A DNA stretch of 64,000 nucleotides from Chrysophaeum taylorii (GCA_029834535.1 JAQMWT010000424.1:1-64000), one strand, 5' to 3'; numbered from the stretch's first letter, positions 1-10,740 are shown. Translations and numbers: made by a program. The notes: generated by a model from the letters alone, not told the origin.

Positions 1-143
1 TTGGACTTGGCGAACGAAGAACGAAGATAGAAGAGTCTTCAGATTCACATGAGAGCGGACGGAATGTTCTGAAGCATGAGAGCAACTTGTCACGTAGATG
101 AAGGAGGTGATCGTCCAGGGAGGAGTAGTTGGCAGCATGTTGA

Positions 144-1123
144 TCATGAGCGGTGAGTATTAAGCGAGACAACAGCTCTGTAATCTTGTACGGTGCAAGT
201 AACACGTGGGTGTTGGCTGTAGGAAGAGCCGGTTCTCCAGGGAGGTGTTTCCGAGTTGGTCGACTTGTTGGCACAAGAAGTCGGAATCAACAAGCGAAGC
301 AGAAGGCGTAGGTAACGGTGGCGAAGATATTCCAGAGTAGCGTCTAGCGTGGAGGGTGAGTAGTTTAACGACGTTTCGGTCAACGTTAAAAAAAGAAAGG
401 TGCAGGAAGCCTTAATGTTCTGCCTGAACATAAGTGTGGCCGAACATTACATCCCGGAGTAATAGCGGTTCTGTATCATCAGAGGATGATGCGTAGTTGT
501 TAAGATGTTGTACACGCGATCAGATAACAGTATGAATCACATGGTGGTATTTGTGGCTTGAACATAGCCTGAGTTTTACGAGCTGTTTGCTCGAGCGTTA
601 CAAGAAAGTTAAGATGCTCCAGGTGCATCTGAGTAATAAGCCGAAGATCCAGTGCCAATGGTAATTGAGTAGTGGAGTCTGTGGCTGCATCGGTTACTGA
701 TAAGACTAAATGAGCAAGTGACGAATGTTGCGTTAGATTGCTGGTCAAGAATATGTGGCTCCTTTGGCAAATGATACGTGCGTATGATGGTTGCGCGTAT
801 ATGACCAGCTGAGCACCCGTTACAGGAGGTTGGAAGGAAGTAGCATTACGCACATACGTTAGGTTGTATGGGCGCTGATCGGTGTTGTGACAAGCACAAC
901 AAATGTTAGTGGTGATAGTTGAGATGGGAATATGACCATTCTTCTTGTGGTCATCTGTGTTAAGGTGACTCAGCACTTCAGTGGGGAGTTCACTAGGTGC
1001 TTGTGACTTCGAATTATATGTGTGGTAGAAGCAAGAAATGTAGGTGGATGACAGGATGAAACGTTCACGTCGTTTGGGGCCTCTGTAGCAGCCAATAGAA
1101 GTAATAGCAGGAGCAGCTTCCAA
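144..1123 (-). pseudogene. ORF3 remnant of element A (extra ORF downstream of RNase H)
   Basis: Two open stretches (144-431 and 500-1123) match, part by part, the longer ORF3 at 38858-40480. They lie downstream of the RNase H end on the minus strand, where most Copia elements have only the 3' untranslated region. Shared words include the Cys-rich NICCACHNTD and LNTDDHKKNGHIPIS. The function is unknown and the copy is broken. Confidence 0.6.
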
Positions 1124-1533
1124 AATGTAGTAATGGGTAGGCGCATGGATATGAACGTCGTAAGTTCAACAAACGTTAAGAGCCAGCAGATTCATATGTC
1201 GAGTTGAGTGCCGTAGAGATTTCCGCTCGCATAACAGAAGAGAGAAAGGGCGTGGCAGGAGTACGGAAGCTCTCAGAACGAGAATCCTCGTTCAATCAGG
1301 GCAAATCCATGTTGAGGCCATCGCTGGTGTCGGTGAGACAGTAGCAGCCTGGGAGGTAGTAGGAGTGACAGTGGTTATGGGTTGTCGCTTTTGAAACAAC
1401 TTGGGAGAGATGCCACGGCCACGGGAGTGTCAAGAAGACATGAACAACACTCGCCCGTGTACAAAAAAAGTGGCAAGAGAAGGTAAGGCCAGGGATAGTT
1501 TAACGACGTTGCGGTCACTAGAGTTAGGTATCT

Positions 1534-2657
1534 TCAATCCTTTAAAGGATTCACGTCAGAGGCATGATGCATACCGAGTAGAGAACGAAAAGTGGAGAAC
1601 TCAGCTGCATGTGGTTTTGTAAAGCCATCCGCCACGTTCAGCTTGCCGGGAACATGATGGACTCGTATTTTCTGAAGCGATATGTACTCACGAATCTTAA
1701 ACCATCTAGTCGACAATGCCTTGGATCGAGAGGACCCATCTGGGTTATTAGAGGTGTGAACAGCGGCAGCATTGTCAGACAAAAGAGGTAGGCTTCTGAT
1801 GAATCGCATATCTTCAGCAATTGGGTTGTCATTGTCATCGAAGTCAACAGGGTCAGCGGTGTTCTCACCATTAGCATTGTTGACGTAGAAGGTGGGGTTG
1901 ACGACAAAGGAGAGTTCCAACAGCAGCTTGCGTAGCCAAACAGCTTCATCAGCACAAATACTGAGGGCAATCAACTCAGCTTCGTGAGTTGAGCAGGAGA
2001 CAATCGGTTGAAGTTTGCTTTTCCAGCTAATAAGGCAGTTGAAAAGATAGAAGACAAACCCGGTGGTAGATTTCCTATCTTCCTGTGCTAAGGAAGGGCA
2101 TTGTCAGCGTCAACCATGGCAACTAAGGGGTCAAACTGTCCAGTAGATACATCCTGTGGTTGGTAGTCGACCACAGTGGATAGATCAATTCGACTAGCGG
2201 AGACAGTGCGAAGGTGAGCGGTTTTCCGGCTTCTTGAGGTAGCGAAGTAAATGCTCTAGCATTTGGACGTGAACATATGTGGGTGCATGCATACCACGCG
2301 AACATCTGCCCAAGGCTTGCGAGAAGTCGGGTCTGCAGGCAACTTGCATGAACACCAGCTTGCCAAGGAGGGTGGCAAAGTGCGAGTTGATGTACAACTC
2401 TGTTTCAGTGCTGGGAGTGCCATCTTTATACTTGAAGGACGATGACATAGGAGATTTAAGCGGGTCAGTTGCTGCAAGACTGGGTGATCAGCGAAGAGTT
2501 CATCCAGCTTGGCTTGCACATCCAGAGAAATGGAGCCGCCAGATGTGCGACACACACGCATGCCTAGGAGGGTATGGACAGGTTCAAACTGCTCTACAGC
2601 ATACCGTTTGTGGAGGGCATCCTGTAAGTCTGTACGAAGAGGGTCGTCATTGGACAC
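1534..2657 (-). pseudogene. Copia RNase H and C-terminal reverse transcriptase region, element A
   Basis: The translated pieces contain hallmarks of the Copia RVT_2/RNase H module: a LLGMRV word, the ACRPD...LGRCSRGMHAP stretch, EAELIALSICADEAVWLRK, and the closing HVPGKLNVADGFTKP, equivalent to the usual ADxFTKxL end of Copia RNase H. The same region reads openly in the plus-strand fragment at 31437-32393. It is a fossil part of element A. Confidence 0.8.
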
Positions 2658-2671
2658 AATAACAATGTCGT

Positions 2672-3337
2672 CTACAGACAGACTGCATACGACGAACTTG
2701 GCATGTGCGGATACTGGAGCATATAGGCAAGAGTCCGAATGCAGGCGTTGTAACCAAGGCTACGGAAGAAGCCGTCTATCTCTTTGTTCCAAAGGGATGG
2801 TGATTGCCTAAGTCCATAAAGTGACCTCAGCAGTTTCGGTAGACGTCGGCCCTTGTACTTAGCGTCATCGGGGTCGATAAGCTTGATGCCGTCTGGTAAT
2901 TGAACATAGACATTGGCATCGATGTCAGACTGAACGAAGGCGTTCGGGACGTCTGCATGGTAGACAGGCAATTGCTTGTATGCTGCAATAGCTAGTAGTA
3001 CCCGGATTGCGGTCATAGTGGCCATGGGGCTGAAGGTACCAAAGAAATCGGCGCCAAGAGATGCCAGGAAGCCACGTAGTACGAGGCGAGCCTTGTGCTT
3101 AACGTATTTGCCTGCAGAGTCTGTTTTAATCTTCAGCACCATCTTGCTGTCAATAGGACGAGACACCGTCGGGTAAGGAAAGTTTGAAGCAGCCAAAGCG
3201 CATAATGTCGTGGAGTTCCTTGGCGATGGCCTTGAGGTAGGCGTGCCTGTTTTCAGGCGACAAACCGTGGAGGCACTTAAGTTTATATTCGTCAATGGAA
3301 ACGTCCGCTTCTTGGACCTTATATTCGTCAGGACCAA
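2672..3337 (-). pseudogene. Copia reverse transcriptase core, element A
   Basis: The frame carries the Copia RVT_2 signatures FGTFSPMATMTAIRVLLAIA, the YHADVPNAFVQSDID stretch and SLYGLRQSPSLWN. A VDD catalytic pair (SVDDIVIVS) is encoded just to its left. This is the polymerase that copies the element RNA into DNA in the particle. It belongs to a fossil copy. Confidence 0.85.
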
Positions 3338-4569
3338 CAGTGGCTGGTGAATTATAGTTTAGCGACGTTGCGGTCGAGGCAGTGTGCGCAACTTCGGGAT
3401 AATGGAATCAGCGTCGGTAGGAGTAGTAGGGCAGATTCCAGTTGGATATGGATAGTAGGGTCGGTACGTAAGACCTGGGTGATAAACTCTGTAGAGACCA
3501 GAAGGTATTCCTCCAAGTCAGCCAGAGATGCAGAAGTAGCGCCAAAAAGCTGGTCGGCGCCAGGTACGTAAGTGCATATTGTAAGGAAGAAGTGCCGAAG
3601 GCAGCAGCGTGTTCAGTGAACGCAGATAAAAGGGGCTGAGGAATAGGGCACGCAGGTGAACCATCAGCAGTTAAAAAGGTTGCAGCTGGGATGCTGGATG
3701 CGCACTTGGCGTGGGCGAAGTAACCATCGACGTGCGGGTAGCGGGCAAGTAAGTCAGTGCGCAACGGGAGAAGAAGACGAGCTAACAACGCATGTTCCCC
3801 TCTGAGCAGATAGCAGACCAGAGGATACCACCACCGAGATGAAGGGCGGAGAGGGCGGGAGACTTGAACGTAAGAAAGTGGTGGCGAAGATCCCAGCGGA
3901 AATCGGCGAGCTTGCCACCAGCGGCTTTGTAAGCACCAATAGTAGACGCTTGTAACCGGGCTCGGATAGTTTTCATAGAAGTGGCCTTGCGAGTGTTAGG
4001 CTGTTTGGAACCTGGGACAAGAATGAGGTCATCTTGTGCAAAAGGTCTTTGTAAGAAGGAAGCAAGGGCGGCGGTGACATAGAGCCAGATTCGTCGACGG
4101 TAGCGTCAGAAGATGGAGAAGAGGCCGGAGTAGGGGACGAAGAAGGAGGAGCTGAAGGAGGTGGGAGTGCCTCTGATGATGAGGAGTCTTTGTCCCCCTC
4201 TGAATGACATGGTCTTGGATCGTGGTGTGGGGTGTGAGCGAGAAAGGCGCGGGAGGAGCGTGAGGCGGAGGAGCTAGTTCAGGATCAGGAGTAGGATGCT
4301 GCAACATGGAATTGCAGCTTGGACGAAACACGAATTTGTCCGTTTTCAGGGTTGAGGACGACGTCAGCGAGATGGTCGACGCGGGGGGAGACGAGCGGGT
4401 TTTGCGCGTTGGCGCAACAGAGATACAGATATTTGCGGCGGCACGGTTCCCACTTGGTGTTCATGTCGTTCGAGCATGGAGCCAGGCCGGACCGACAGAG
4501 CCAGTCCGGAATCAGAGACGAGTAACATTGACCAGCGCCACGAGGAATCGATGTGACTGCGATAATCCG

Positions 4570-5523
4570 TCACTGCGAAGTTGGGGAGGAGGTAACATTC
4601 AGCGCCAAAATCTTGAGCATATCGTGTTGGGGAGTGAGTTGGTTGTAGAGTAGCTGTTGCGGACTCAGGATAGCATGGTGAATGCGCTCGAGCGTGACGT
4701 TCGGGAGAAGGTTGTAGCTTTGTACGGTGTGTATCACCGCCCAGGGGAACATTATGGCTGGTTCCACGATCTTGGCGCCACGATAGTGAGCATTAAGGAG
4801 AGAACGAAGGCGAGTTGAGGAGGCGGAGGCGATGAAACCGATGGCAGACTCAACTTCAAAGTTAAAGTGGTGCATGTACGGCGGGAAGGCGATGAGTTGA
4901 ATGCCCTTATCGACGCGGTACGGGGAGGTAATGTGCTGGCAAAAGTAAGGCTTGAATGCATCGGAGTAGAGGGTGCGCATGTGCACATTGAGTTGTGTAC
5001 GACAGAAGTCATACACAAAATCCAGAGCTTGAGTGAACTCCGTGGCGTTGGTGGTGCGTGTAAAGTACACCAAGAGAAATTTCGAAATGAGTTCCTTGAA
5101 GACGATGATATGTGTGAAGCCTCCCCATTCGGATGGGATGGTCACATAGCCGCCGTCGCACGCCCAGACTTCACCGGCTTTGTGGGTTTGCTCAAAAGAA
5201 GGCTTGGTCGCATTGAAATGCTTGTGCGGGTGGCGCTTGTTGTGTGCGATGCAGTCGGTGCATAAGTCGCGATATGGTATGTCAGAAGCAGAGAATCCAG
5301 GGCGAGCAAGTACGTTGGGGGCCTTGGCAGCGACGTTGTCGGGGCAGTGATGCACCCGGTGAAAGCGATTAGCACGTTCTTTGGCATTGAGATATTCGGT
5401 GGATCCGTGTGCGAGGGACTTACGAGGAATTGGATGAGCGGGAATGTGCCGTTTGCGCCGAACATCGAACTTGAGTTCGGTGTCTAAGGCAGGGGAAGGC
5501 GGTGCGTCGTCATCCTGGTGCAC
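4570..5523 (-). pseudogene. Copia integrase with HHCC zinc-binding region, element A
   Basis: A 317-residue frame begins with the zinc-binding part (HRVHHCPDN followed by CTDCIAHNKR). The catalytic core of rve type follows: WACDGGY holds the first Asp, LYSDAFKPYF the second, and FEVESAIGF the Glu. Integrase joins the DNA copy to the host chromosome. It is closely matched by the integrase pieces of elements B and C. Fossil. Confidence 0.85.
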
Positions 5524-5551
5524 AGCAGGGTCACTTGGAGGTACGTCCTCA

Positions 5552-6700
5552 TTATCCCGAGTAGCGAGTATCTTCGTAGGACGACGATATATAGTTTAAC
5601 GACATTTCGGTCAAGCAGCTGCTGGAAATAGACATCATAAAAGATTGTGCCAAAGACAAGGTATCTGTGCTGCACGTGGTGGAGGCTTGGTCAACGGTCA
5701 TGAAATTGGATACATAGGATTTCTTCGTCACGGCAGCAGTATGTTGGAAGGTAGGGTCCAACATAAGGGATTTAATATCGGCGACGATGAGCGAAAGGTG
5801 CTTGTACAGAGTGCTGTACGTACCGGCAGGCAGAGCATTGCTGAGCATGTCACAGCAAAGGTCATGGCGTCGAGACAAGAGGAAAGACTCCTGTTGTTTG
5901 GTGTGGTTGTTAGCTCGAATCAACTCCGGTCGAGTGGGGTAGCGTAATTTCCCGTTGCGAGGGTCGAGTAAAATAATATTGGCGTACCCTCGGACGGTTG
6001 GCAATGGAGCAAGCATTGAGTGCATTTTAGAGCCGAGCTTGCGGTCACTTCCACGAAGGTACCCTATATAGCGACTATGAGATAGGTGATGATGTTCCAG
6101 AGCAAAAAGAGAGTCCTTGTAATCGAAAGAGTTGTCGGTGGCCTTGTAGGTAAGGCAGCCAGGCATCACGAGAGCGCATCTGGACACGAGGTTTTGTATG
6201 GCGGTGCCATAGGTGGTAGCGGAGCCAACTTGGGGTAGCGGAGCCAACTTGGGGAAGGGCTTGGACTATCCACAAGTAACCCATAAACGGCTCCAGATAT
6301 ATGGACCTGTCCCGGTCGCTGGGGATATCGGAAGCAGTGAACGTATACGTGCTCCCAAAGGCGTTAATGGGAGTGGAGTTTTTTGTGGTGGCGTTCTCTA
6401 TGGTCAGGTCGCCGTCGGAATGGTGGCCACCAGTTAAGAAGTAGGAGTTGTGTGATGTTGATGAGGTTGTAAGTAATAACCTGTGTGACGGTTGGTTAGT
6501 TTCGAAAACGGTTATGCAATAGGACACAGGAGTGGGTGAATTAGTATGTAAGCTTGCAAACACGTTATATAGGATTATAAAAATATCGACGTGTATAGGA
6601 TGTGTTGCATTGGGTAATGGCTCCATAGAGGAGCGTTTAAAGCACAACGGATGGTAAGTACACTCGGGTTGAACAGAGTGAGTACGTTGCTCGTGAGCCT
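5552..6700 (-). pseudogene. Conserved region of unknown function between methyltransferase and integrase, element A
   Basis: This stretch matches 12834-13614 of element B and 34849-35600 of element C. Shared words include NQPSHRL, TGGHHSDGDLT (TGGRHTGGDIT in the relatives), INAFGSTYTF, and a later part with SDRKLGSKMHS and RHDLCCDMLSNALPAGTY. It could be the tail of the methyltransferase or a separate pol domain. I recognise no known family in it. Confidence 0.6.
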
Positions 6701-7625
6701 GTTGTGAGTGAAGGCGAAGTAGTAACATATGGAGGGATTTAAGGTCAGCCATAGTAAGCTGAGCAGAACCTGTGCGAGAGTAAGGTGCCAACGTTTTAGG
6801 AACGGATATGTATGGAGGATCGGGGAACACCCGGATCCAGTCTTTGGATATGTGGTTAGGTAGCCAAAGGCGCTTGGGAATAGCTTGTAGATCATCCACG
6901 ATCTTTAGGAAGGGGCGTGGATGGAGGATGGGCCACGATGATAGTTTAATTGGTCCAGTAGAATATCTGCGTGCGACGCATATCCACCTTTCTCTAGATT
7001 GGTAGTCGCCACATAGGTAGGTCGGGAACCTATCAACAACATCGACACAGTAATCAAGAGTAGCATAGATAAGGTTGGCCACTGTGATGTGGTCTTGGTG
7101 ACAGTACTTATGCGGAGGCGTCATCTCAGCCAGTAGTACCAAGGGCTGGAGTAGTTTGATGACAGACAGCATGCTGTCGAAAAGAGAATCGTCCAGCAGG
7201 CTGTGTAAGTCTTCTGACTTTTGTTGTTTTAGTAAATTCCTGTTTGTGCAGGGAGGAGTGATCTCAATTATATCACAATAGAATGTGCGCCTTTCCTCTG
7301 GTGAGATTAGGTGAAGATGGTTAATAAAGGCGGGGAGAGATTCAAATAATAGTACAGTAGGAAAACGGTGGCGTAACATACGAACAAGCGTATCATCAGA
7401 CTCAACAACAACTTTTACATTGATATTTAAGCCTAAGTCATTAGTGGCTTGAGACAGGAACGCCGGAGTTGACAAACCAGAACAAAGTAACATGACAGAG
7501 GGTTTGCGGAGATTGGACTCTTGTGAGAGAAAATTGGCCGTGAAAGTAGTCAACTTAATGGCTGCGTATTTTGCTGAACAAATTTGTTCTGTTTCCGAAG
7601 ATTGAGAACCAAAGGGCGAATCCAC
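6075..7625 (-). CDS. DNA cytosine-5 methyltransferase-like ORF of Copia element A
   Basis: This 516-residue frame begins within the end of the gag-protease frame. Residues 42-300 show C5-methyltransferase motifs in order: motif I-like VMLLCSGLSTPAF (44-56), an acidic motif II pair in VVESDD (73-78), motif IV EITPPCTNRN with the candidate catalytic Cys126, motif VI LLAEMTPP (Glu167), motif VIII YQSRERW (208-214), and a motif IX-like SRTGSAQLTMADLKSL (283-298). I see no clear motif X. The family transfers a methyl group from S-adenosylmethionine to cytosine C5 in DNA. Residues past 300 form the conserved unknown region. Copies B and C keep the same motifs. The subclass (DNMT1, DNMT3 or other) cannot be judged, and activity is unknown. 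Confidence 0.8.
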   Translation of the reverse strand: MDSPFGSQSSETEQICSAKYAAIKLTTFTANFLSQESNLRKPSVMLLCSGLSTPAFLSQATNDLGLNINVKVVVESDDTLVRMLRHRFPTVLLFESLPAFINHLHLISPEERRTFYCDIIEITPPCTNRNLLKQQKSEDLHSLLDDSLFDSMLSVIKLLQPLVLLAEMTPPHKYCHQDHITVANLIYATLDYCVDVVDRFPTYLCGDYQSRERWICVARRYSTGPIKLSSWPILHPRPFLKIVDDLQAIPKRLWLPNHISKDWIRVFPDPPYISVPKTLAPYSRTGSAQLTMADLKSLHMLLLRLHSQQAHEQRTHSVQPECTYHPLCFKRSSMEPLPNATHPIHVDIFIILYNVFASLHTNSPTPVSYCITVFETNQPSHRLLLTTSSTSHNSYFLTGGHHSDGDLTIENATTKNSTPINAFGSTYTFTASDIPSDRDRSIYLEPFMGYLWIVQALPQVGSATPSWLRYHLWHRHTKPRVQMRSRDAWLPYLQGHRQLFRLQGLSFCSGTSSPIS

Positions 7626-10324
7626 GGCCGATCTGGTAAAACTCGTTGGAGTAGGTAATTGTAGTATGCCAGTAGGTCCCTGTTTTCATGGTATCGCTTG
7701 AGGGGAAATGCAAGGGAGCGAAGTTCCAGCCGCTTGTCGCGCGCGATGTTGTAAGTGATACAAGGGAGAGCGGGTAAATTAGCTGCTACATAATGTATGG
7801 GTATACGTACATCGTTGTCTATGCGGCTCGTGACAGCGCTGAGCTTTGGCTCAGCTCGATCGTTGAACACGGTGGTAAGATTGGTCTGGTTCCATTCGAG
7901 CATGCTCAGGATAGCGAGATGTCGGTCATGCACTGGTTGAAGACATAAAGCGAAGTCGATCTTAACGTAGCCAACTTGTGGATGATCTGGTAGGGGAATA
8001 ACGATGTTGCGTGTTAACATCATGTGTGATGCCCGTTGTTGTCCTGTTGCCGTCTGAATAACAATCGGAGCGTATGTGGAGTCCAATGGAATTATATGAT
8101 TGGGTATTGCGAAATCGTAGGTGGACATCAATGAGATGGTAGCACAAGAGTCAAAATATAGAAAAGAGCAATGTGGAGGGACACTGTTTACCTTCATGTA
8201 GTTGGTGAGGAAGGCGTTTTCCGAATGTGGGCAAGTAGTGGAGAGGCTGGCTGTAAAGAAGTTCTTCAGCAATAACAGATTCGTTGGAATAATGATCGGT
8301 TGAGCAGGTGGTGATGGCTCGTCAGCCTCATCAGCCATGCCGTGTTTTTCGTCAAATGACGATAGAGAGGTGTGATCGGCATCCCTTTTGGTTTCGGCTT
8401 GTGACGGTAGGTTGAGGGCAGATTGGACCTGTGAAGATAGCGAGGACAATAATGCTGGTGGTAAAGCCGAGATGGCGGAAGCGGTAAAGAGGTTAGACAC
8501 AGTATTGGAAGGATTACCCTGTGTGTTTGTAGTAGGAGGAGTTGTTGTTGGGGTGGGAGCAGTAACGACAGTATGGTGTTGTGGCTCCACGTAGTTTAAC
8601 GACTTTTCGGTCGAGGATAGATGAACGTCTACATCATAAATGATGTCTTCTGCAAACACGAGCTGTTCGTTTATACGAAGTAAACTACTGTTGTCCTCAG
8701 TAGATGTTCTTGACAGGATATCGGCTGATTGTAGCAAAGTCTCAAATAACTTGTTGATTTTATGTTGTAGCTGAGCCGTGGTATCATTACCTGTCACATG
8801 CTTCGTGAGTTCGCTACACTGTTCTCGCAGGGTGTTTAAGGTGTGGTTTGTTCGATCTAATAATTTCATGTTAGACCGAGAGGACCTGTCAAAAGTGCGG
8901 GGGTAAATTGGACGGTCATGGGACTGTCCGGCAGTTTTCTTGGTGACGTAAGAATCACCAGGACGATAATACGATAAATCGCTGCGAGAGAAAGGCTGGC
9001 GAGCATCATTAGAGTTACGCAAGCGTCTAGCATTGAACGTGGAAGATGTACCAGGTTGGGACGAAGTGATGAAGGCGAGTGTGTTAGCAGTTTGAGTCAG
9101 ACTTTTGTCCGATGAGTCCAAAGTGTGTGTAAGGAGTAACTTTGGCTTTGATTGGGATGATAAACCTTCGACATAGGGTTGCCAAGAAACAGGGCGTTCT
9201 AAGCGCCTTTTGTTCGACCCATTTGATACGACATTGTAAAGGTCTAATGCGTATTCTAAAATGTAGCTTGGGTTGGTAGGGTGACACAATCGTTCAGCTT
9301 CTGGTACAGGTCGAGATGAAGATCGGGTTTCGTACATATAACACCAATCTACCCAACCACGATCGTAGCGGTTGTTGCTGGTATTATCGGCATAATGCCG
9401 ATGTATCTCTTCACAGATTTTTATGCAAAGAGCACCAAAGTCGAATTGAAGGTCAGTCTCTTCCTGGTTAAGTTGGTAAGAGATTTGCCTAATTGCTAGG
9501 ACAGCTTCGATAAATACATGGACATACCAGTTAGGATTATAAACAACAGAGTTAAATTGCTGTTTCAAATAAGACACATCAGTAGTCGTAACAGACTCGT
9601 AGTGACTAAAGACGATGAGCATAATAGCTCGAGCCTGGTTGGGTAAATAGCTTTTGTTGCATATCTCACTGATGGCGGGCCAGGCCGCAAGTGCCGGTTT
9701 TCCAACACTTTCAAGATTGAAGTAAGTATGCAAGAATGTAGCGTGCGTGTTCTGGTAAGTGTGCCAGTCAGCTGCAGTTAAAGAAAACATGGTAACCGGG
9801 GCACGAACACGAGTGTCGAAAGCTAGTGCCTTCGGGTGGGCGCGATTTAAGATTCGTTCCTCTTCTAAGAAACGAGCGTTGATTTCAGGACGTAATGCCT
9901 TGACTTCATAGTCGCAACAGACGGTAGTTAGCTGAGCTACTTCTGCATCAGGTAAGTGGGGGAAAGCTTCGTTGGTGAAATGCCATTCCTGATACTCAGG
10001 GGGTAACTCATCAACAGCTAAACGGAGATCAGCAGCCCTATCGGCCTTCCATTCCAGGAAAACGCGATTGAGAATTTGATTCCGGAGAATTTCGTAGTCC
10101 TTGCATGACCGAGTATATGCTTCATACGAGTCGTACTCGAGGAAAGCATCGGCATGACTGGACCGTAGTAATTGCTTGATATGCTTGATTTGCAAGGATA
10201 CCTTGCGGTTCTGAACCTGAAAGCGGTTGCCCTCATTAAGAAACTCAACTACAGGAGCTTCGAGCTTCAATATATCCGCACCTGTGATCGCCTTAGGTGC
10301 GGCTCGTGCTGCGCGTTCTGCCAT
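7550..10324 (-). CDS. Gag-protease polyprotein of Copia element A
   Basis: The frame stays open for over 900 residues. The Met at 10324 (MAERAARAAPK) is preferred because homology to the other gag copies starts just after it. Everything upstream is leader and inserted SINE, although the frame runs on to 10453. The gag part is alpha-helical and conserved with B, C and F (for example EYDSYEAYTRS near residue 60). The C-terminal third holds a retropepsin-like domain with FDSCAT in place of the usual DTGA/DSGA, followed by a GYVKIDFAL strand. It should encode the particle shell protein and the protease. I see no CCHC knuckle. The frame looks whole. Confidence 0.75.
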   Translation of the reverse strand: MAERAARAAPKAITGADILKLEAPVVEFLNEGNRFQVQNRKVSLQIKHIKQLLRSSHADAFLEYDSYEAYTRSCKDYEILRNQILNRVFLEWKADRAADLRLAVDELPPEYQEWHFTNEAFPHLPDAEVAQLTTVCCDYEVKALRPEINARFLEEERILNRAHPKALAFDTRVRAPVTMFSLTAADWHTYQNTHATFLHTYFNLESVGKPALAAWPAISEICNKSYLPNQARAIMLIVFSHYESVTTTDVSYLKQQFNSVVYNPNWYVHVFIEAVLAIRQISYQLNQEETDLQFDFGALCIKICEEIHRHYADNTSNNRYDRGWVDWCYMYETRSSSRPVPEAERLCHPTNPSYILEYALDLYNVVSNGSNKRRLERPVSWQPYVEGLSSQSKPKLLLTHTLDSSDKSLTQTANTLAFITSSQPGTSSTFNARRLRNSNDARQPFSRSDLSYYRPGDSYVTKKTAGQSHDRPIYPRTFDRSSRSNMKLLDRTNHTLNTLREQCSELTKHVTGNDTTAQLQHKINKLFETLLQSADILSRTSTEDNSSLLRINEQLVFAEDIIYDVDVHLSSTEKSLNYVEPQHHTVVTAPTPTTTPPTTNTQGNPSNTVSNLFTASAISALPPALLSSLSSQVQSALNLPSQAETKRDADHTSLSSFDEKHGMADEADEPSPPAQPIIIPTNLLLLKNFFTASLSTTCPHSENAFLTNYMKVNSVPPHCSFLYFDSCATISLMSTYDFAIPNHIIPLDSTYAPIVIQTATGQQRASHMMLTRNIVIPLPDHPQVGYVKIDFALCLQPVHDRHLAILSMLEWNQTNLTTVFNDRAEPKLSAVTSRIDNDVRIPIHYVAANLPALPCITYNIARDKRLELRSLAFPLKRYHENRDLLAYYNYLLQRVLPDRPWIRPLVLNLRKQNKFVQQNTQPLS

Positions 10325-10381
10325 AGCAGTTGACGGGGAACCTGTGGGTTCAGTCACGCAGTTGACACTGTCTAGACATTC

Positions 10382-10740
10382 CCTTACCCTGATCGCCGAC
10401 TGCGGTTGCGATGGAGGACGGTGCCTCATGAATCCTGAGCCTTGCGAGGGCATCCGCCCTCCCGGCGTAGGTTGGCACCTATTCGCCTCCCAGGCGGGCC
10501 GGTTGGCAGCCGGAACGTTCGCAGTGGGACGGGGTATGGCCGGGGGGCGAAGACGGAAGGTTATCGGCGAGTTGGTTGTCAGTCACATCGCGGTCTCCTC
10601 GTCGCATTGCGACAAGCTTGATGGTCACTCTCCGCCGACCGACCTTTCGGCGCTCCTCGTCTACAGGCCCGTGATTCCGGACTGGCTCCTGTCGGTCCGG
10701 CCTGGCTCCCATGCTCGGGAGAGGTCTGAAGTTAGTTAGT
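10382..10740 (+). mobile_element. SINE-like element S1, full length, with TTAG tail
   Basis: A 359-bp non-coding unit begins near CCTTACCCTGATCGCC, contains GCGATGGAGGACGG and CCCGGCGTAGGTTGGCACC, and ends in GGTCTGAAGTTAGTTAGT. It is flanked by a perfect 9-bp target-site duplication, TAGACATTC (10373-10381 and 10741-10749). It sits in the leader of element A, just upstream of gag. The short repeated 3' tail and the duplication indicate insertion by LINE-type machinery. I found no convincing polymerase III A or B box, so the source of its head is unknown. Confidence 0.8.
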
